Position numbers and translations under genes: made by a program. Below the pieces are notes generated by a model, which was not told the origin of the DNA, searched no databases, and saw only the letters and a list, made by a program, of their open reading frames with translations. A stretch of DNA of 64,000 nt, from positions 620,001 through 684,000 of the forward strand of contig NZ_ATYB01000009.1 of assembly GCF_000427465.1 (NCBI RefSeq). The letters run 5' to 3'. This DNA comes from Sinorhizobium arboris LMG 14919. Lineage in GTDB: Bacteria; Pseudomonadota; Alphaproteobacteria; Rhizobiales; Rhizobiaceae. This document shows, in pieces, positions 15,692 to 23,715 of the stretch (position 1 is its first letter; each line of letters begins with the position of its first letter).

Positions 15692-17101
15692 TCAGAGATC
15701 GGGCCGGCGGTCGGCCCAGGCGGCGGCGGCGGCTTCATAGGCTTCGCCGAGGTTGAGCAGAAGATCGTCCGCGCCATAGGCGCCGATGAGCTGAATGCCG
15801 ATCGGGAGCCCGGTCGAGGAAGCACCGGCCGGCACCGCCAGCCCGGGCAGCCCGGCGGCATTCACCCAGCCGGTGAATACAGCGTGGCCCCGTGGACCAA
15901 CCGCTTGGCCGGCGATTGTGGGTGGGTAGGCCTCTCGCGCCGGCCAGGGAAGGGCTGCCGCCGAGGGCGTGACGAGGACATGATAGGTCTCGAAGACCGC
16001 CGCGCATTCGCTGCGCAGGCGCTCGATGTCTTCGAGCGCGCGCCAGAGGCGCGACGCAGGGTGTCTCGCGCCTGCCTCGGCCATGTCCAGGTATTTAGGC
16101 GCCGCGCCATCGCGCCATTCGGGATGCGCTTCAAAAAGCCGGGCCAGACCGATTTGTCCGATGAGTGGCCAGGTCTCTGTCATAAACTCGAGGTTTAACG
16201 GCACTTCGCCCTCGTCGACGATGTGACCCAATGTCTCGAATAGCTTCGCCGCGGCCGCACAGCTGGCTGCGATCTCAGGATCGACCGGCGCTCCCGCGAT
16301 CGTCGGCACGTAGAGAACGCGCAAGGGCTTTTGCATCGGCGCTCCCCGCGCCCCGGAGGCGCCAAACGAACGCCAGTCGATCGCCCGCGGGCCCCGTAGA
16401 ATGTCGAACATCGCTCGGGCATCAGCAACCGTCCTGGCCAGCGGCCCCACCACCTCGAAGTCGAGCAGAAGCGAGGGCAAACCGCCCCCGCGTGCGACGG
16501 CGCCGATGGAAGGCTTCAGCCCGACCAGCCCACAATGGGAAGCGGGTCGTCGAATTGAGCCGCCGCCGTCGGTGGCAAGCGCCAGCGGCGTGATGCCGGC
16601 GGCGATGCCGGCGACCGCGCCACCGCTGGATCCGCCGGGCGTCAAGGCGAGGTTCCAAGGGTTGCTCGTCACTCCGAAAAGCCGGTTGTCGGTGTAACCT
16701 TCCAATGCGAATTCGGGCAAGTTGGTTTTCCCGATGATGAGAGCTCCGGCGGCCCGCAGGCGCGCCACCGGCAGTTCGTCGCGCCCCGATCGATAGGCGC
16801 GCAATGCCGGCGAGCCCCAGGTGACCGCCTGGTCCGCCGTCGCCAGATTGTCCTTGACGCTAACAGGTATGCCATCGAGCACGGAGAGAGGTTTGCCCGC
16901 CCTGTAGCGTTGGGTAGCGGCATCGGCCTCATCCAAGAAAACGTCGTCACGGCGGGCGATGACGGCATTGATCCGCGGATTGACGACCTCCAGTCGAGCA
17001 AGGCATGCCTCCGCTACGGCACGCGGCGTCAAGGTGCCGCTGCTATAGCGCTGCTGTAGTTGGATCGCGGAGAGACGCCAGGATTGCTTGTGTTCGTCCA
17101 T
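15692..17101 (-). CDS. Amidase (amidase signature family)
   Basis: A 469-residue amidohydrolase of the AS family (AtzF/GatA-like fold). The Ser-cisSer-Lys triad is visible: lysine in IPVSVKDN near residue 84, cis-serine in TPGGSSGGAVAG near residue 159, and nucleophile serine in TDGGGSIRRPAS near residue 182. The length is normal for the family. It lies 48 bases downstream of the TRAP large permease gene and 26 bases upstream of the hydratase-like gene, so it very likely hydrolyses an amide in the same route. GatA function is unlikely because the context is catabolic and no GatB/GatC genes are near. Confidence 0.92.
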   Translation of the reverse strand: MDEHKQSWRLSAIQLQQRYSSGTLTPRAVAEACLARLEVVNPRINAVIARRDDVFLDEADAATQRYRAGKPLSVLDGIPVSVKDNLATADQAVTWGSPALRAYRSGRDELPVARLRAAGALIIGKTNLPEFALEGYTDNRLFGVTSNPWNLALTPGGSSGGAVAGIAAGITPLALATDGGGSIRRPASHCGLVGLKPSIGAVARGGGLPSLLLDFEVVGPLARTVADARAMFDILRGPRAIDWRSFGASGARGAPMQKPLRVLYVPTIAGAPVDPEIAASCAAAAKLFETLGHIVDEGEVPLNLEFMTETWPLIGQIGLARLFEAHPEWRDGAAPKYLDMAEAGARHPASRLWRALEDIERLRSECAAVFETYHVLVTPSAAALPWPAREAYPPTIAGQAVGPRGHAVFTGWVNAAGLPGLAVPAGASSTGLPIGIQLIGAYGADDLLLNLGEAYEAAAAAWADRRPDL

Positions 17102-17149
17102 CTTTCTTCATCGTCCTTTTCCGCGATGGGTCGTCATTTTCCTGTCTTT

Positions 17150-18442
17150 TCACATGTGAAGCGGCAGCCATGTCACGAGCCATGGCGCAGCGATCAGCAG
17201 CAGCGTGAAGAACAGCATGATGGCGGCGTACGGCAGGGCGCCCCAGATGGCATCCTCAATTCCACCATTGTCGGGGCGAATGCCATGGACCACGAAGATG
17301 TTCATGCCCACGGGCGGTGTGATCATGCCGAGCTCACACATCAGCACGATGAAGATGCCGTACCAGATGGGATCGATGCCCAACGCCATGGCGATCGGGT
17401 AGGTGATCGGGATGGTCGCGACCTGCATGGAAAGCACATCCATGAACATGCCGAGCACAAGATAAAAGACGATCAACGTCAGCAGAAGCACCGTTTGCGA
17501 GAGCCCAAGGCTGACAACCCACCTTGTCATGTTTTCGGCCACGCCGGTCAGGCTGATGGTCAGATTCAGGACGAATGCCGCCGTCATGATCAACAGGATC
17601 ATACCGCTGATGCGTCCGCTGGAGATGAAGCAGTTGCGCAGCAAAGTCCAGTCCAGGCGTCCCGACCGCCACACGAAGAACAACGCCGCCAGCACGCCGA
17701 GCGCTGCGCTCTCGGTCGCCGTGGCGATGCCGAAATAGAGGCTTCCCATTACGATGCCAAACACGACGGCCGGAGGCACCAGGTTGCGCAGCAGCCGGAT
17801 GCGCTCACCTATCGGCACCGTGGCTTCTCGCATGGTTTCCCGGCTCCACATGGCGGTCACCGCGATGTAAAGCATGAACGCGCCGGTCAGAAGCAGGCCC
17901 GGAATGATGCCTGCGATGAACAGCTTGCCGATGGAATTGTTGGTGAGAGAACCGTAGACGATCATATTGACGCTGGGCGGAATGAGGATACCCAGGGCTC
18001 CGCCTGCCGCAAGCGATCCGAGCGAGGATCGCATGGAATAGCCGCGTGCCCGCAGCGACGGGAGCGCCACGGTTCCGACCGTGGCCGCCGTCGCGACAGA
18101 AGATCCCGAGGTGGCCGCGAACATGGCGCAACTGCCGATGTTGGTATGAAGCAGACCACCGGGCAGTCTGCCCAGCCAGGCCGACAGTGCACCATACATT
18201 CGGTCCGCAATGCCGGAGCGCAGCAGCAGCTCTCCGAGCAGCACGAACAGGGGGATGCACGTCAGCAGATTGTCGTTCTGGACCCCCCACACGACCGGGG
18301 CGATCGAATCGAGGAAGGGGACGCCATACGCCGCGACGCCGCCAACAACGCCGACGACCGCCATGGCGATGGCGATCGGCAAGCCGATCAGCATCATGGC
18401 GAGCATCGCAAAGAAGCCCAGGGCAATGAATGGCACACTCAT
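17150..18442 (-). CDS. TRAP transporter large permease (DctM family)
   Basis: A 430-residue membrane protein with about 12 hydrophobic segments. It begins MSVPFIALGFFAMLAMMLIG and ends LVTWLPLHM. Family features include the TSGSSVATAATVGTVALPSL segment near residue 110, the ALGILIPPSVNMIVYG segment near 145, and ELGMITPPVGMN near 375. ATG 18442, with GGGGAGAAG just upstream, overlaps the DctQ stop as ATGA. The frame extends 71 codons further upstream but that part overlaps DctQ. TRAP systems use ion gradients to import organic acids, including oxo acids, sugar acids and some amides. Confidence 0.95.
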   Translation of the reverse strand: MSVPFIALGFFAMLAMMLIGLPIAIAMAVVGVVGGVAAYGVPFLDSIAPVVWGVQNDNLLTCIPLFVLLGELLLRSGIADRMYGALSAWLGRLPGGLLHTNIGSCAMFAATSGSSVATAATVGTVALPSLRARGYSMRSSLGSLAAGGALGILIPPSVNMIVYGSLTNNSIGKLFIAGIIPGLLLTGAFMLYIAVTAMWSRETMREATVPIGERIRLLRNLVPPAVVFGIVMGSLYFGIATATESAALGVLAALFFVWRSGRLDWTLLRNCFISSGRISGMILLIMTAAFVLNLTISLTGVAENMTRWVVSLGLSQTVLLLTLIVFYLVLGMFMDVLSMQVATIPITYPIAMALGIDPIWYGIFIVLMCELGMITPPVGMNIFVVHGIRPDNGGIEDAIWGALPYAAIMLFFTLLLIAAPWLVTWLPLHM

Positions 18443-19095
18443 GACGCTTCTCCCCCGCGGCGCAGCGCCAGGTCGTCGAGCTCCTCCTTGAGTTCTTCCT
18501 TCGCACTCTTGGGAGAAAAATCGACCAGCAGGCGGTCGGTGTGTCCGCTGAGGAAGAGGCGGATGGCTTGCATGGCATAGCCGCTGGCGACGAACGCGAA
18601 GGCGATCAGCCCGGTGAACCAGAGCGACTGCGGATAGGCCAGCGGTGTCGCCCATGGCGTGGGCGCTGTGCTTCCATATTCAAACGTGTCGAGCAGCACC
18701 TGATAGGCAAGCCAGCAGATGAAGATGCCGAAGCCGGCCAACGAGACGATCGCCACAAGGTTCAGAACCGCTCGCAGGCCTTCGGGTAAGCGTTCGTGGA
18801 GCACGTCGACGCGGATGTGCGCCCGCCCCATCACCGCCAGGCTGAACGCTAAGGTGGAACCCAGTGCCAGCGTGTAACCGCCGAGTTCATCGGCGCCCTG
18901 TATGGAGAAGTTGAGCAGCTTTCTCGCAAGGGTTTCTGCCGAGACGACGACCGAAAGCCCGAGGAAAATGACTCCGAAGAGGAGAGCAAGGACCGTTTCG
19001 ATGCCTTCCTTGAGGCGCTTGGCTGCAGCGCCGTCCGATTTTTCGGGTTCCGGGTTAACTGCCCGAGGCAGATCGTTGGAGGACGCGGTACTCAT
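18439..19095 (-). CDS. TRAP transporter small permease (DctQ family)
   Basis: A 218-residue protein with four hydrophobic segments: VLALLFGVIFLGLSVVVSAE near residue 36, ELGGYTLALGSTLAFSLAV near 70, the third near 110 and the fourth near 160. The RAHIRVDVL motif after helix 2 is a DctQ hallmark. It is longer than the usual 160-190 residues because of a charged N-terminal tail of about 30 residues. The start codon at 19095 overlaps the DctP stop by one base (TGATG). The longer upstream frame overlaps DctP and is rejected. Confidence 0.92.
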   Translation of the reverse strand: MSTASSNDLPRAVNPEPEKSDGAAAKRLKEGIETVLALLFGVIFLGLSVVVSAETLARKLLNFSIQGADELGGYTLALGSTLAFSLAVMGRAHIRVDVLHERLPEGLRAVLNLVAIVSLAGFGIFICWLAYQVLLDTFEYGSTAPTPWATPLAYPQSLWFTGLIAFAFVASGYAMQAIRLFLSGHTDRLLVDFSPKSAKEELKEELDDLALRRGGEAS

Positions 19096-20144
19096 CACTG
19101 AATCCCGAGAACCTGGCCGACGGAAGATTTCCATGACGCAACGCAGTTGGGATCGGCCTTGTTGCAGACCTCGGCCCAGGAAGGGAGGGAAATTTTTGAG
19201 ACCGCTTCCTTGAGCAATGCACGGTCGGCATCCGAGACGGGTACATCCACAAGGTTGAACTTCTTGCCTGTCGTGCAAGGATCCTTGCCCGCATTGCATT
19301 TGATCGCGTCAGCAAAGAGCGTCTCGGAATATGTCCAGATGTCATTGGTGAGACCCGCGACGGCCTCGGTCAGCCTGGCCTGCTGCTCTGGCGTCAGCTT
19401 CTCCCAGGTTTTCAAGGAAATCACATAACCGTTGACGGCCAGCTGGAAGCCGATGGACAACTGATGCGTGCTTACTTCAGGCCAGCCTGAAGAGTTGGCC
19501 GAACTGGCGCCGCTGATGGCACAGTCGACGACACCCAGCGACAGCGACTGGTAGGTGTCGGCGAAGGAAATCGGAACCGGTGTTCCGCCGACGGATTCGA
19601 TGAATTTGGCCAGGTTCTGGTCATAGGTGCGCACCTTCAGGCCCTTGACGTCGGCGAGCTGCTTGATCGGCTGGTTACAGAACAGGATTTGCGGCCCGAA
19701 GGGAAAAACCGCGAGCAGCTTGACCCCGAACTGCTTTTGCAAGCGCGCGTCGGCGATGGGCAGATATGCGTCAGCCACCTTGCGCCCGGTGGCATAGTCG
19801 GGATTCAGGCCGACGAGGTCGAAGCCCAGGAGGGCAGGCTCGTCGCGTGAGTTCTGCGGAAAGCGAAGCGACGCCATTTCGAAGAGTCCGGACTTCAGCA
19901 CCCGCAGCTCCTCGGTATCCTTGATGCCGAGTGTATCGATCGGCTTGTAGTCCATCTCGATCGCCAGGCCGGTCGCGGTCTTGAAATTCTCGAAGAAGGG
20001 CCTTTCCTTGTTGGCCTGAACCAGGCCCGTTGCCAAGGGCTGACCAATGACCCGGATCTTCAGCGTCTCCTCGGCCGAGGCCGGCAGGCAAAGGCTGACG
20101 GCCAATCCGGCCGCCGCGGCAATCTTTAGAACGCGTTTCGACAT
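19095..20144 (-). CDS. TRAP transporter periplasmic substrate-binding protein (DctP family)
   Basis: A 349-residue binding protein. The signal peptide begins MSKRVLKIAAAAGLAVSLCL and is cut after ASA. Family features include FPFGPQILFCNQPI near residue 160 and DVKGLKVRTYDQN, where the arginine (R in KVR) normally salt-bridges a substrate carboxylate. This implies a carboxylated ligand. ATG 20144 has GGAGGAG six bases before it, better than the in-frame ATG at 20159. The mature protein contains four cysteines (two near residue 290 in KCNAGKDPC), unusual for the family and possibly disulfide-bonded. Confidence 0.93.
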   Translation of the reverse strand: MSKRVLKIAAAAGLAVSLCLPASAEETLKIRVIGQPLATGLVQANKERPFFENFKTATGLAIEMDYKPIDTLGIKDTEELRVLKSGLFEMASLRFPQNSRDEPALLGFDLVGLNPDYATGRKVADAYLPIADARLQKQFGVKLLAVFPFGPQILFCNQPIKQLADVKGLKVRTYDQNLAKFIESVGGTPVPISFADTYQSLSLGVVDCAISGASSANSSGWPEVSTHQLSIGFQLAVNGYVISLKTWEKLTPEQQARLTEAVAGLTNDIWTYSETLFADAIKCNAGKDPCTTGKKFNLVDVPVSDADRALLKEAVSKISLPSWAEVCNKADPNCVASWKSSVGQVLGIQ

Positions 20145-20243
20145 CGTAGTCTCCTCCATGATCCGATGCGCCGATTCTGGTTCGGCCCGAGGTTCGCTTG
20201 TTATTGGTTCCCCTGCGCCCGTTAAGGTGGGCGCCTACCCTGT

Positions 20244-21509
20244 TCAACCCGCCAACCGCGTCTGCAAGGCCTGGTTCGCGGGGGGAGCATGTTCGTGCGG
20301 ATAGCGCGCAACAGGCTTTGCCGCACCCTGCAGATAGTCCAGGGCTGCCGCTACGCCATCGCCCTTGAGCTGAATCCCCGACATGCGCAGTCCCATCTGA
20401 CATCCGCCGAGCGTCGCGACCAGCGTCAAGTCGTTGCAATCGCCCAGGTGACCGATGCGGAACATGAGGCCCTTGACCTTGCCCAGGCCCGCTCCCAACG
20501 ACATGTTGAAATTCTCGTAGATGAGCTTGCGCACGAGATCGGCATCGACGCCCGACGGCATCATGACGCCGGTCAGGACGGGCGAGTGGCAAGCCTCCTC
20601 GACGCACTGAATCTCCAGACCCCAAGCGCGAACGGCGGCACGGCAGGCGGCGGCCAGGTTCTGATGGCGTTCAAAGACGTTGTCGAGGCCTTCATGCGTG
20701 ATCATATCGAGGGCCTCCGAGAGGCCATACAGCAGATTGGTGCTTGGGGTGTAGGGCCAGTACCCCGTCTTGTTCATCTCGATAATCTCGTCCCAGGCCC
20801 AGAACGATTTTGGCAGCGTTGCCCGCTTGGCGACTTCGAGGGCCTTGGGCGACACGGCGTTGAAACTTATGCCGGGGGGAAGCATCAAGCCTTTCTGGGA
20901 GCCGCTGATGGTGACATCGACCCCCCATTCGTCGTGCCGGTAGTCGGCCGAGGCCAGGCCTGAGATCGTATCCACCATGAGCAAGGCAGGGTGGCCGGCG
21001 GCGTCGATCGCCCTGCGCACCGCGCGAATGTCGGACGTCACGCCGGTCGAAGTCTCGTTGTGGACGACGCAAACCGCCTTGATCTCATGCCGGACATCCT
21101 TTCTCAGACGGGCTTCGATCATGTCCGCCTGCACTCCGCGGCGCCAACCCTCCAGGCCGGACATGCCCAGGAACTCGGGCTGCAGACCCAGCCGTTCCGC
21201 CATGTTCTTCCACAGCGAGGCAAAATGGCCCGTTTCGTACATCAGGACGGCATCGCCCTTGTTCATGGTGTTGCTGAGCGCAGCCTCCCACGCGCCCGTC
21301 CCGGAGGCCGGATAGATCACCACGGGATGCTCGGTCTTGAACACGCCGCGAATGCCGGCCAGCACCTTGCGGCCGAGGGCGCCGAATTCGGGGCCGCGAT
21401 GATCGATGGTCGGATAGCTGATTGCGCGCAGGATGCGGTCCGGCACCGGGCTGGGACCTGGAATCTGAAGATAATGGCGGCCGCTAGGGTGAAAATTCAG
21501 GTCTGGCAC
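20244..21509 (-). CDS. Class V aminotransferase (serine/alanine-glyoxylate aminotransferase type)
   Basis: A 421-residue PLP enzyme. It starts with a GTG at 21509, which has GGAGGGAG seven bases upstream, and reads PDLNFHPSGRHYLQIPGPSP, typical of alanine/serine/aspartate-glyoxylate aminotransferases. PLP contacts: YPASGTGAWEAAL near residue 77, HNETSTGV near 150, MVDTISGLAS near 180, and the Schiff-base lysine in TISGSQKGLMLPP near residue 203. It is the first gene of the TRAP/amidase/hydratase operon, so it probably transaminates the imported or released amino compound, perhaps with glyoxylate or pyruvate. The amino donor cannot be assigned from sequence. BhcA-type aspartate-glyoxylate activity is possible, but the rest of a beta-hydroxyaspartate cycle is absent here. 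Confidence 0.9.
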   Translation of the reverse strand: MPDLNFHPSGRHYLQIPGPSPVPDRILRAISYPTIDHRGPEFGALGRKVLAGIRGVFKTEHPVVIYPASGTGAWEAALSNTMNKGDAVLMYETGHFASLWKNMAERLGLQPEFLGMSGLEGWRRGVQADMIEARLRKDVRHEIKAVCVVHNETSTGVTSDIRAVRRAIDAAGHPALLMVDTISGLASADYRHDEWGVDVTISGSQKGLMLPPGISFNAVSPKALEVAKRATLPKSFWAWDEIIEMNKTGYWPYTPSTNLLYGLSEALDMITHEGLDNVFERHQNLAAACRAAVRAWGLEIQCVEEACHSPVLTGVMMPSGVDADLVRKLIYENFNMSLGAGLGKVKGLMFRIGHLGDCNDLTLVATLGGCQMGLRMSGIQLKGDGVAAALDYLQGAAKPVARYPHEHAPPANQALQTRLAG

Positions 21510-21537
21510 AACGCGCTCCCTCCTCGATTTTTGAGCT

Positions 21538-21560
21538 GTGTTATACATAATACAAAACAC
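21538..21560. promoter_or_regulatory. Palindromic operator upstream of the aminotransferase/TRAP operon
   Basis: A 23-base imperfect palindrome: GTGTTATA on the left and CAAAACAC on the right around CATAATA. It lies 29 bases before the GTG start, in the shared control region with the GntR gene. A related TATA-rich site overlaps the GntR promoter. Likely bound by the GntR/FCD regulator. Confidence 0.5.
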
Positions 21561-21596
21561 AATCCTTTAAAAGCAGAAAAAGTTCAGTAGGCTGGT

Positions 21597-21631
21597 TTGC
21601 TTCGCCGGCTCTTGTATATATAATACGATTC
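21597..21631 (+). promoter_or_regulatory. Promoter and second GntR-type site at the GntR start
   Basis: TTGCTT (21597-21602) and a perfect TATAAT (21619-21624), 16 bases apart, would start transcription at about 21631, right at the ATG (21632). The mRNA may therefore be leaderless, and no Shine-Dalgarno motif is visible. GTATATATAATAC (21614-21626) resembles the palindrome at 21538-21560, so autoregulation is likely. Confidence 0.5.
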
Positions 21632-22315
21632 ATGACCATGTTTTCGCCTTCCGACATCACCGTTCAACGCGACACACTTCAGCAGCGCGTCGCCATCCGT
21701 TTGCGCGAATTGCTTGTGCAAGGGGGATTCGAGCCGGGCTCGAAACTCAACGAGCGCGAGCTTTGCGAGCAACTGGGCGTGTCGCGCACGCCCCTAAGGG
21801 AGGCGATACGCCTGCTCGTCGCCGAAGGCCTGGTCGTGCTCGATCCCGGCCGTGGCGCGTTCACGCCCACATGGTCGAAGGACGATATTTCCGACACCTT
21901 TGAACTTCTGGCAGCGCTCGAGGGCCTTGCCGGAGAACTCGCCGCGCAACGCATCACGACAGAGGAACTGGCGGAATTGACCGCGCTGCAGCATGAGATG
22001 CAGGCGGCGTACGAACGCCGCGATTTGCCAACTTACTATCAGTTGAATGCCCGTGCCCACGATCTGCTGAGCGAAGCGGCGCGCAATCCCGTCCTCCGGG
22101 AAACCTGGAAACAGGTTAACGGTCGCATGCACGCGCTCCGGTTTCGCTCGAACCAGGACGAGAGCAAGTGGATCAAGGCGCTCGATGAGCATGCGCAGAT
22201 ATTGGCTGCACTGAAGGCCCACGACGGCGCCGCTGCCCGCCAGTTGCTGGAACAGCATCTGCGTCGCAAACGAGATGCGGTCCTGAGATTGAACCTCGCT
22301 GAGACGACGCGTTGA
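21632..22315 (+). CDS. GntR family transcriptional regulator (FCD subfamily)
   Basis: A 227-residue regulator. The winged helix spans about residues 12-75 (LRELLVQGGFEPGSKLNERELCEQLGVSRTPLREAIRLL and a wing ending GAFT). The all-helical FCD effector domain spans 80-215. Its metal/carboxylate-binding residues are likely the D/H set around NARAHDLL (near 130), with histidines in DEHAQILAAL (near 185) and LLEQHLRRK (near 207). It is divergent from the aminotransferase/TRAP/amidase operon and separated by about 120 bases that hold two similar palindromes. It very likely controls that operon and itself. Confidence 0.93.
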   Translation: MTMFSPSDITVQRDTLQQRVAIRLRELLVQGGFEPGSKLNERELCEQLGVSRTPLREAIRLLVAEGLVVLDPGRGAFTPTWSKDDISDTFELLAALEGLAGELAAQRITTEELAELTALQHEMQAAYERRDLPTYYQLNARAHDLLSEAARNPVLRETWKQVNGRMHALRFRSNQDESKWIKALDEHAQILAALKAHDGAAARQLLEQHLRRKRDAVLRLNLAETTR

Positions 22316-22689
22316 CTTGTTGGAATGAGTCTCGGCCGTCATGTGCGACCGTGGCATTTCGCTGGCTCGACACAACGGTTTCATCGTCGATGACGTGAGG
22401 ATTTGCGCGACGAGCGGGAACTGCGGCCCAAAGCCAAGTTGAACTGGGCCGTCGACGCGTTGCTGCTTGCTGGACCGGGCGATCGCGTGCTCATTTCCAG
22501 GACGGTACGGCAAGATCTGTACCGATTTGCGCAACGTCGGCTCGCCAAGGCGGCTGCGCGAGCGGCGGCATCCAGTGCGAAGGGAATGCCCCCTCCCCGG
22601 CTGAAGTGTCGCCTTGCAGCCGATATGAGAATCGCGTGTCGATGAATGGGACCCGGGGGGTCCCGATCGTCTGCTCAGGCGCAGATCGA
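22316..22689. other. Intergenic region without a supported gene
   Basis: About 375 bases between the GntR gene and the convergent asparaginase gene. An 80-codon frame on the plus strand has no recognisable domain. No convincing terminator or repeat is seen. Confidence 0.4.
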
Positions 22690-23715
22690 CTAGGCGGTCG
22701 TCGTGATCTCGCCGCAGAGCGGCTGCACCATGCGGGCACGGATTTCCTCCGGCCCCAGTCTTTCGGCGATCAGGACATGCAATTTGGCAAAGGCGGCCTC
22801 CAGCGTCATGTCACCGCCCGAGACGACGCCGATGCGGGCCAAGGCGGTGCCTGTGGCATAAGTGTCCTGCGCGACGGCGCCAAACACGCATTGTGTGGTG
22901 TTGATCACGGTCACGCCGCGCGCCACCGCCCCGCCAAGTGCCGCAAGCAGCCGCGCGTCGGCCTCCGGCACATTGCCAACGCCGTAGCTGCGAAGCACCA
23001 CCCCGCGGAGATGGGACGAGGAGAGTGCCACCTCGACGACCGGCGACGAAAGGCCCGGATGGATGGTGAGCACCGCTACCGCCTCCGGCTCAAAATGCTC
23101 CGGCAGGAAGAAAGCCTTGGCCTCGGCCGCAAGGAGCAACTCACGATGCAGCGCGATTTTAATGCCGGCTTCGGCGATCGGCGGATAGTTGGGCGAATCG
23201 AAGGCATCGAAGCGATCGGTGGCGATCTTGCGACTGCGGTTTCCCCTAAGCAGCTTTCGCCCAAAACAGATGCTCACCTCGCGGATCGGATGTTGCGCCG
23301 CAAGGATCAGGGCCATCTCCAGATTTTCCAGCGCATCGCTGCGCGGCGCCGTGAGCGGAATCTGCGCGCCGGTCAGGATGACCGGCTTGTCGAGGCCGCG
23401 CAGCATGAAGGAGAGCGCGGAAGCCGTCCAGGCCATGGTGTCGGTGCCATGCAGCACGACGAAGCCGTCATAGGCCTCCCAGCGGCGGACGAGTTCGCCG
23501 GCAATGACCGGCCATTGCGCCGGTTGCAGATTGGCGCTGTCGATCAGCCTGTCGAGTTCGACGACATCGCAATCGGGCAGCGGCGCAGCGGAGGCCGTTT
23601 CGCCGAGCCTGCGCTTGAGCAGCGGGCCGAACCCCGCCATCGGCTTAAGACCGCCGGGAGTGGCCTCCATGCCGATGGTGCCGCCCGTGTGGAGAATGAG
23701 GATGCGGCGCTTCAT
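22690..23715 (-). CDS. ansA: L-asparaginase (type I/II asparaginase family)
   Basis: A 341-residue asparaginase hydrolysing asparagine to aspartate and ammonia in the cytoplasm (no signal peptide). The first catalytic threonine is in HTGGTIGM near residue 10. The second catalytic Thr-Asp pair is in LHGTDTMAW near residue 90, with the lysine partner expected shortly after. ATG 23715 overlaps the stop of the aspartase gene as ATGA. The same frame is open far upstream through the aspartase gene, but that part is only its shadow. The product feeds the aspartase encoded just before, so the two carry out asparagine to fumarate. Confidence 0.93.
   Translation of the reverse strand: MKRRILILHTGGTIGMEATPGGLKPMAGFGPLLKRRLGETASAAPLPDCDVVELDRLIDSANLQPAQWPVIAGELVRRWEAYDGFVVLHGTDTMAWTASALSFMLRGLDKPVILTGAQIPLTAPRSDALENLEMALILAAQHPIREVSICFGRKLLRGNRSRKIATDRFDAFDSPNYPPIAEAGIKIALHRELLLAAEAKAFFLPEHFEPEAVAVLTIHPGLSSPVVEVALSSSHLRGVVLRSYGVGNVPEADARLLAALGGAVARGVTVINTTQCVFGAVAQDTYATGTALARIGVVSGGDMTLEAAFAKLHVLIAERLGPEEIRARMVQPLCGEITTTA

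Noticed and set aside
17060-18580. 506-codon plus-strand frame opposite the TRAP permease gene
   Set aside because: Histidine- and glutamine-rich antisense of membrane helices; shadow of DctM.
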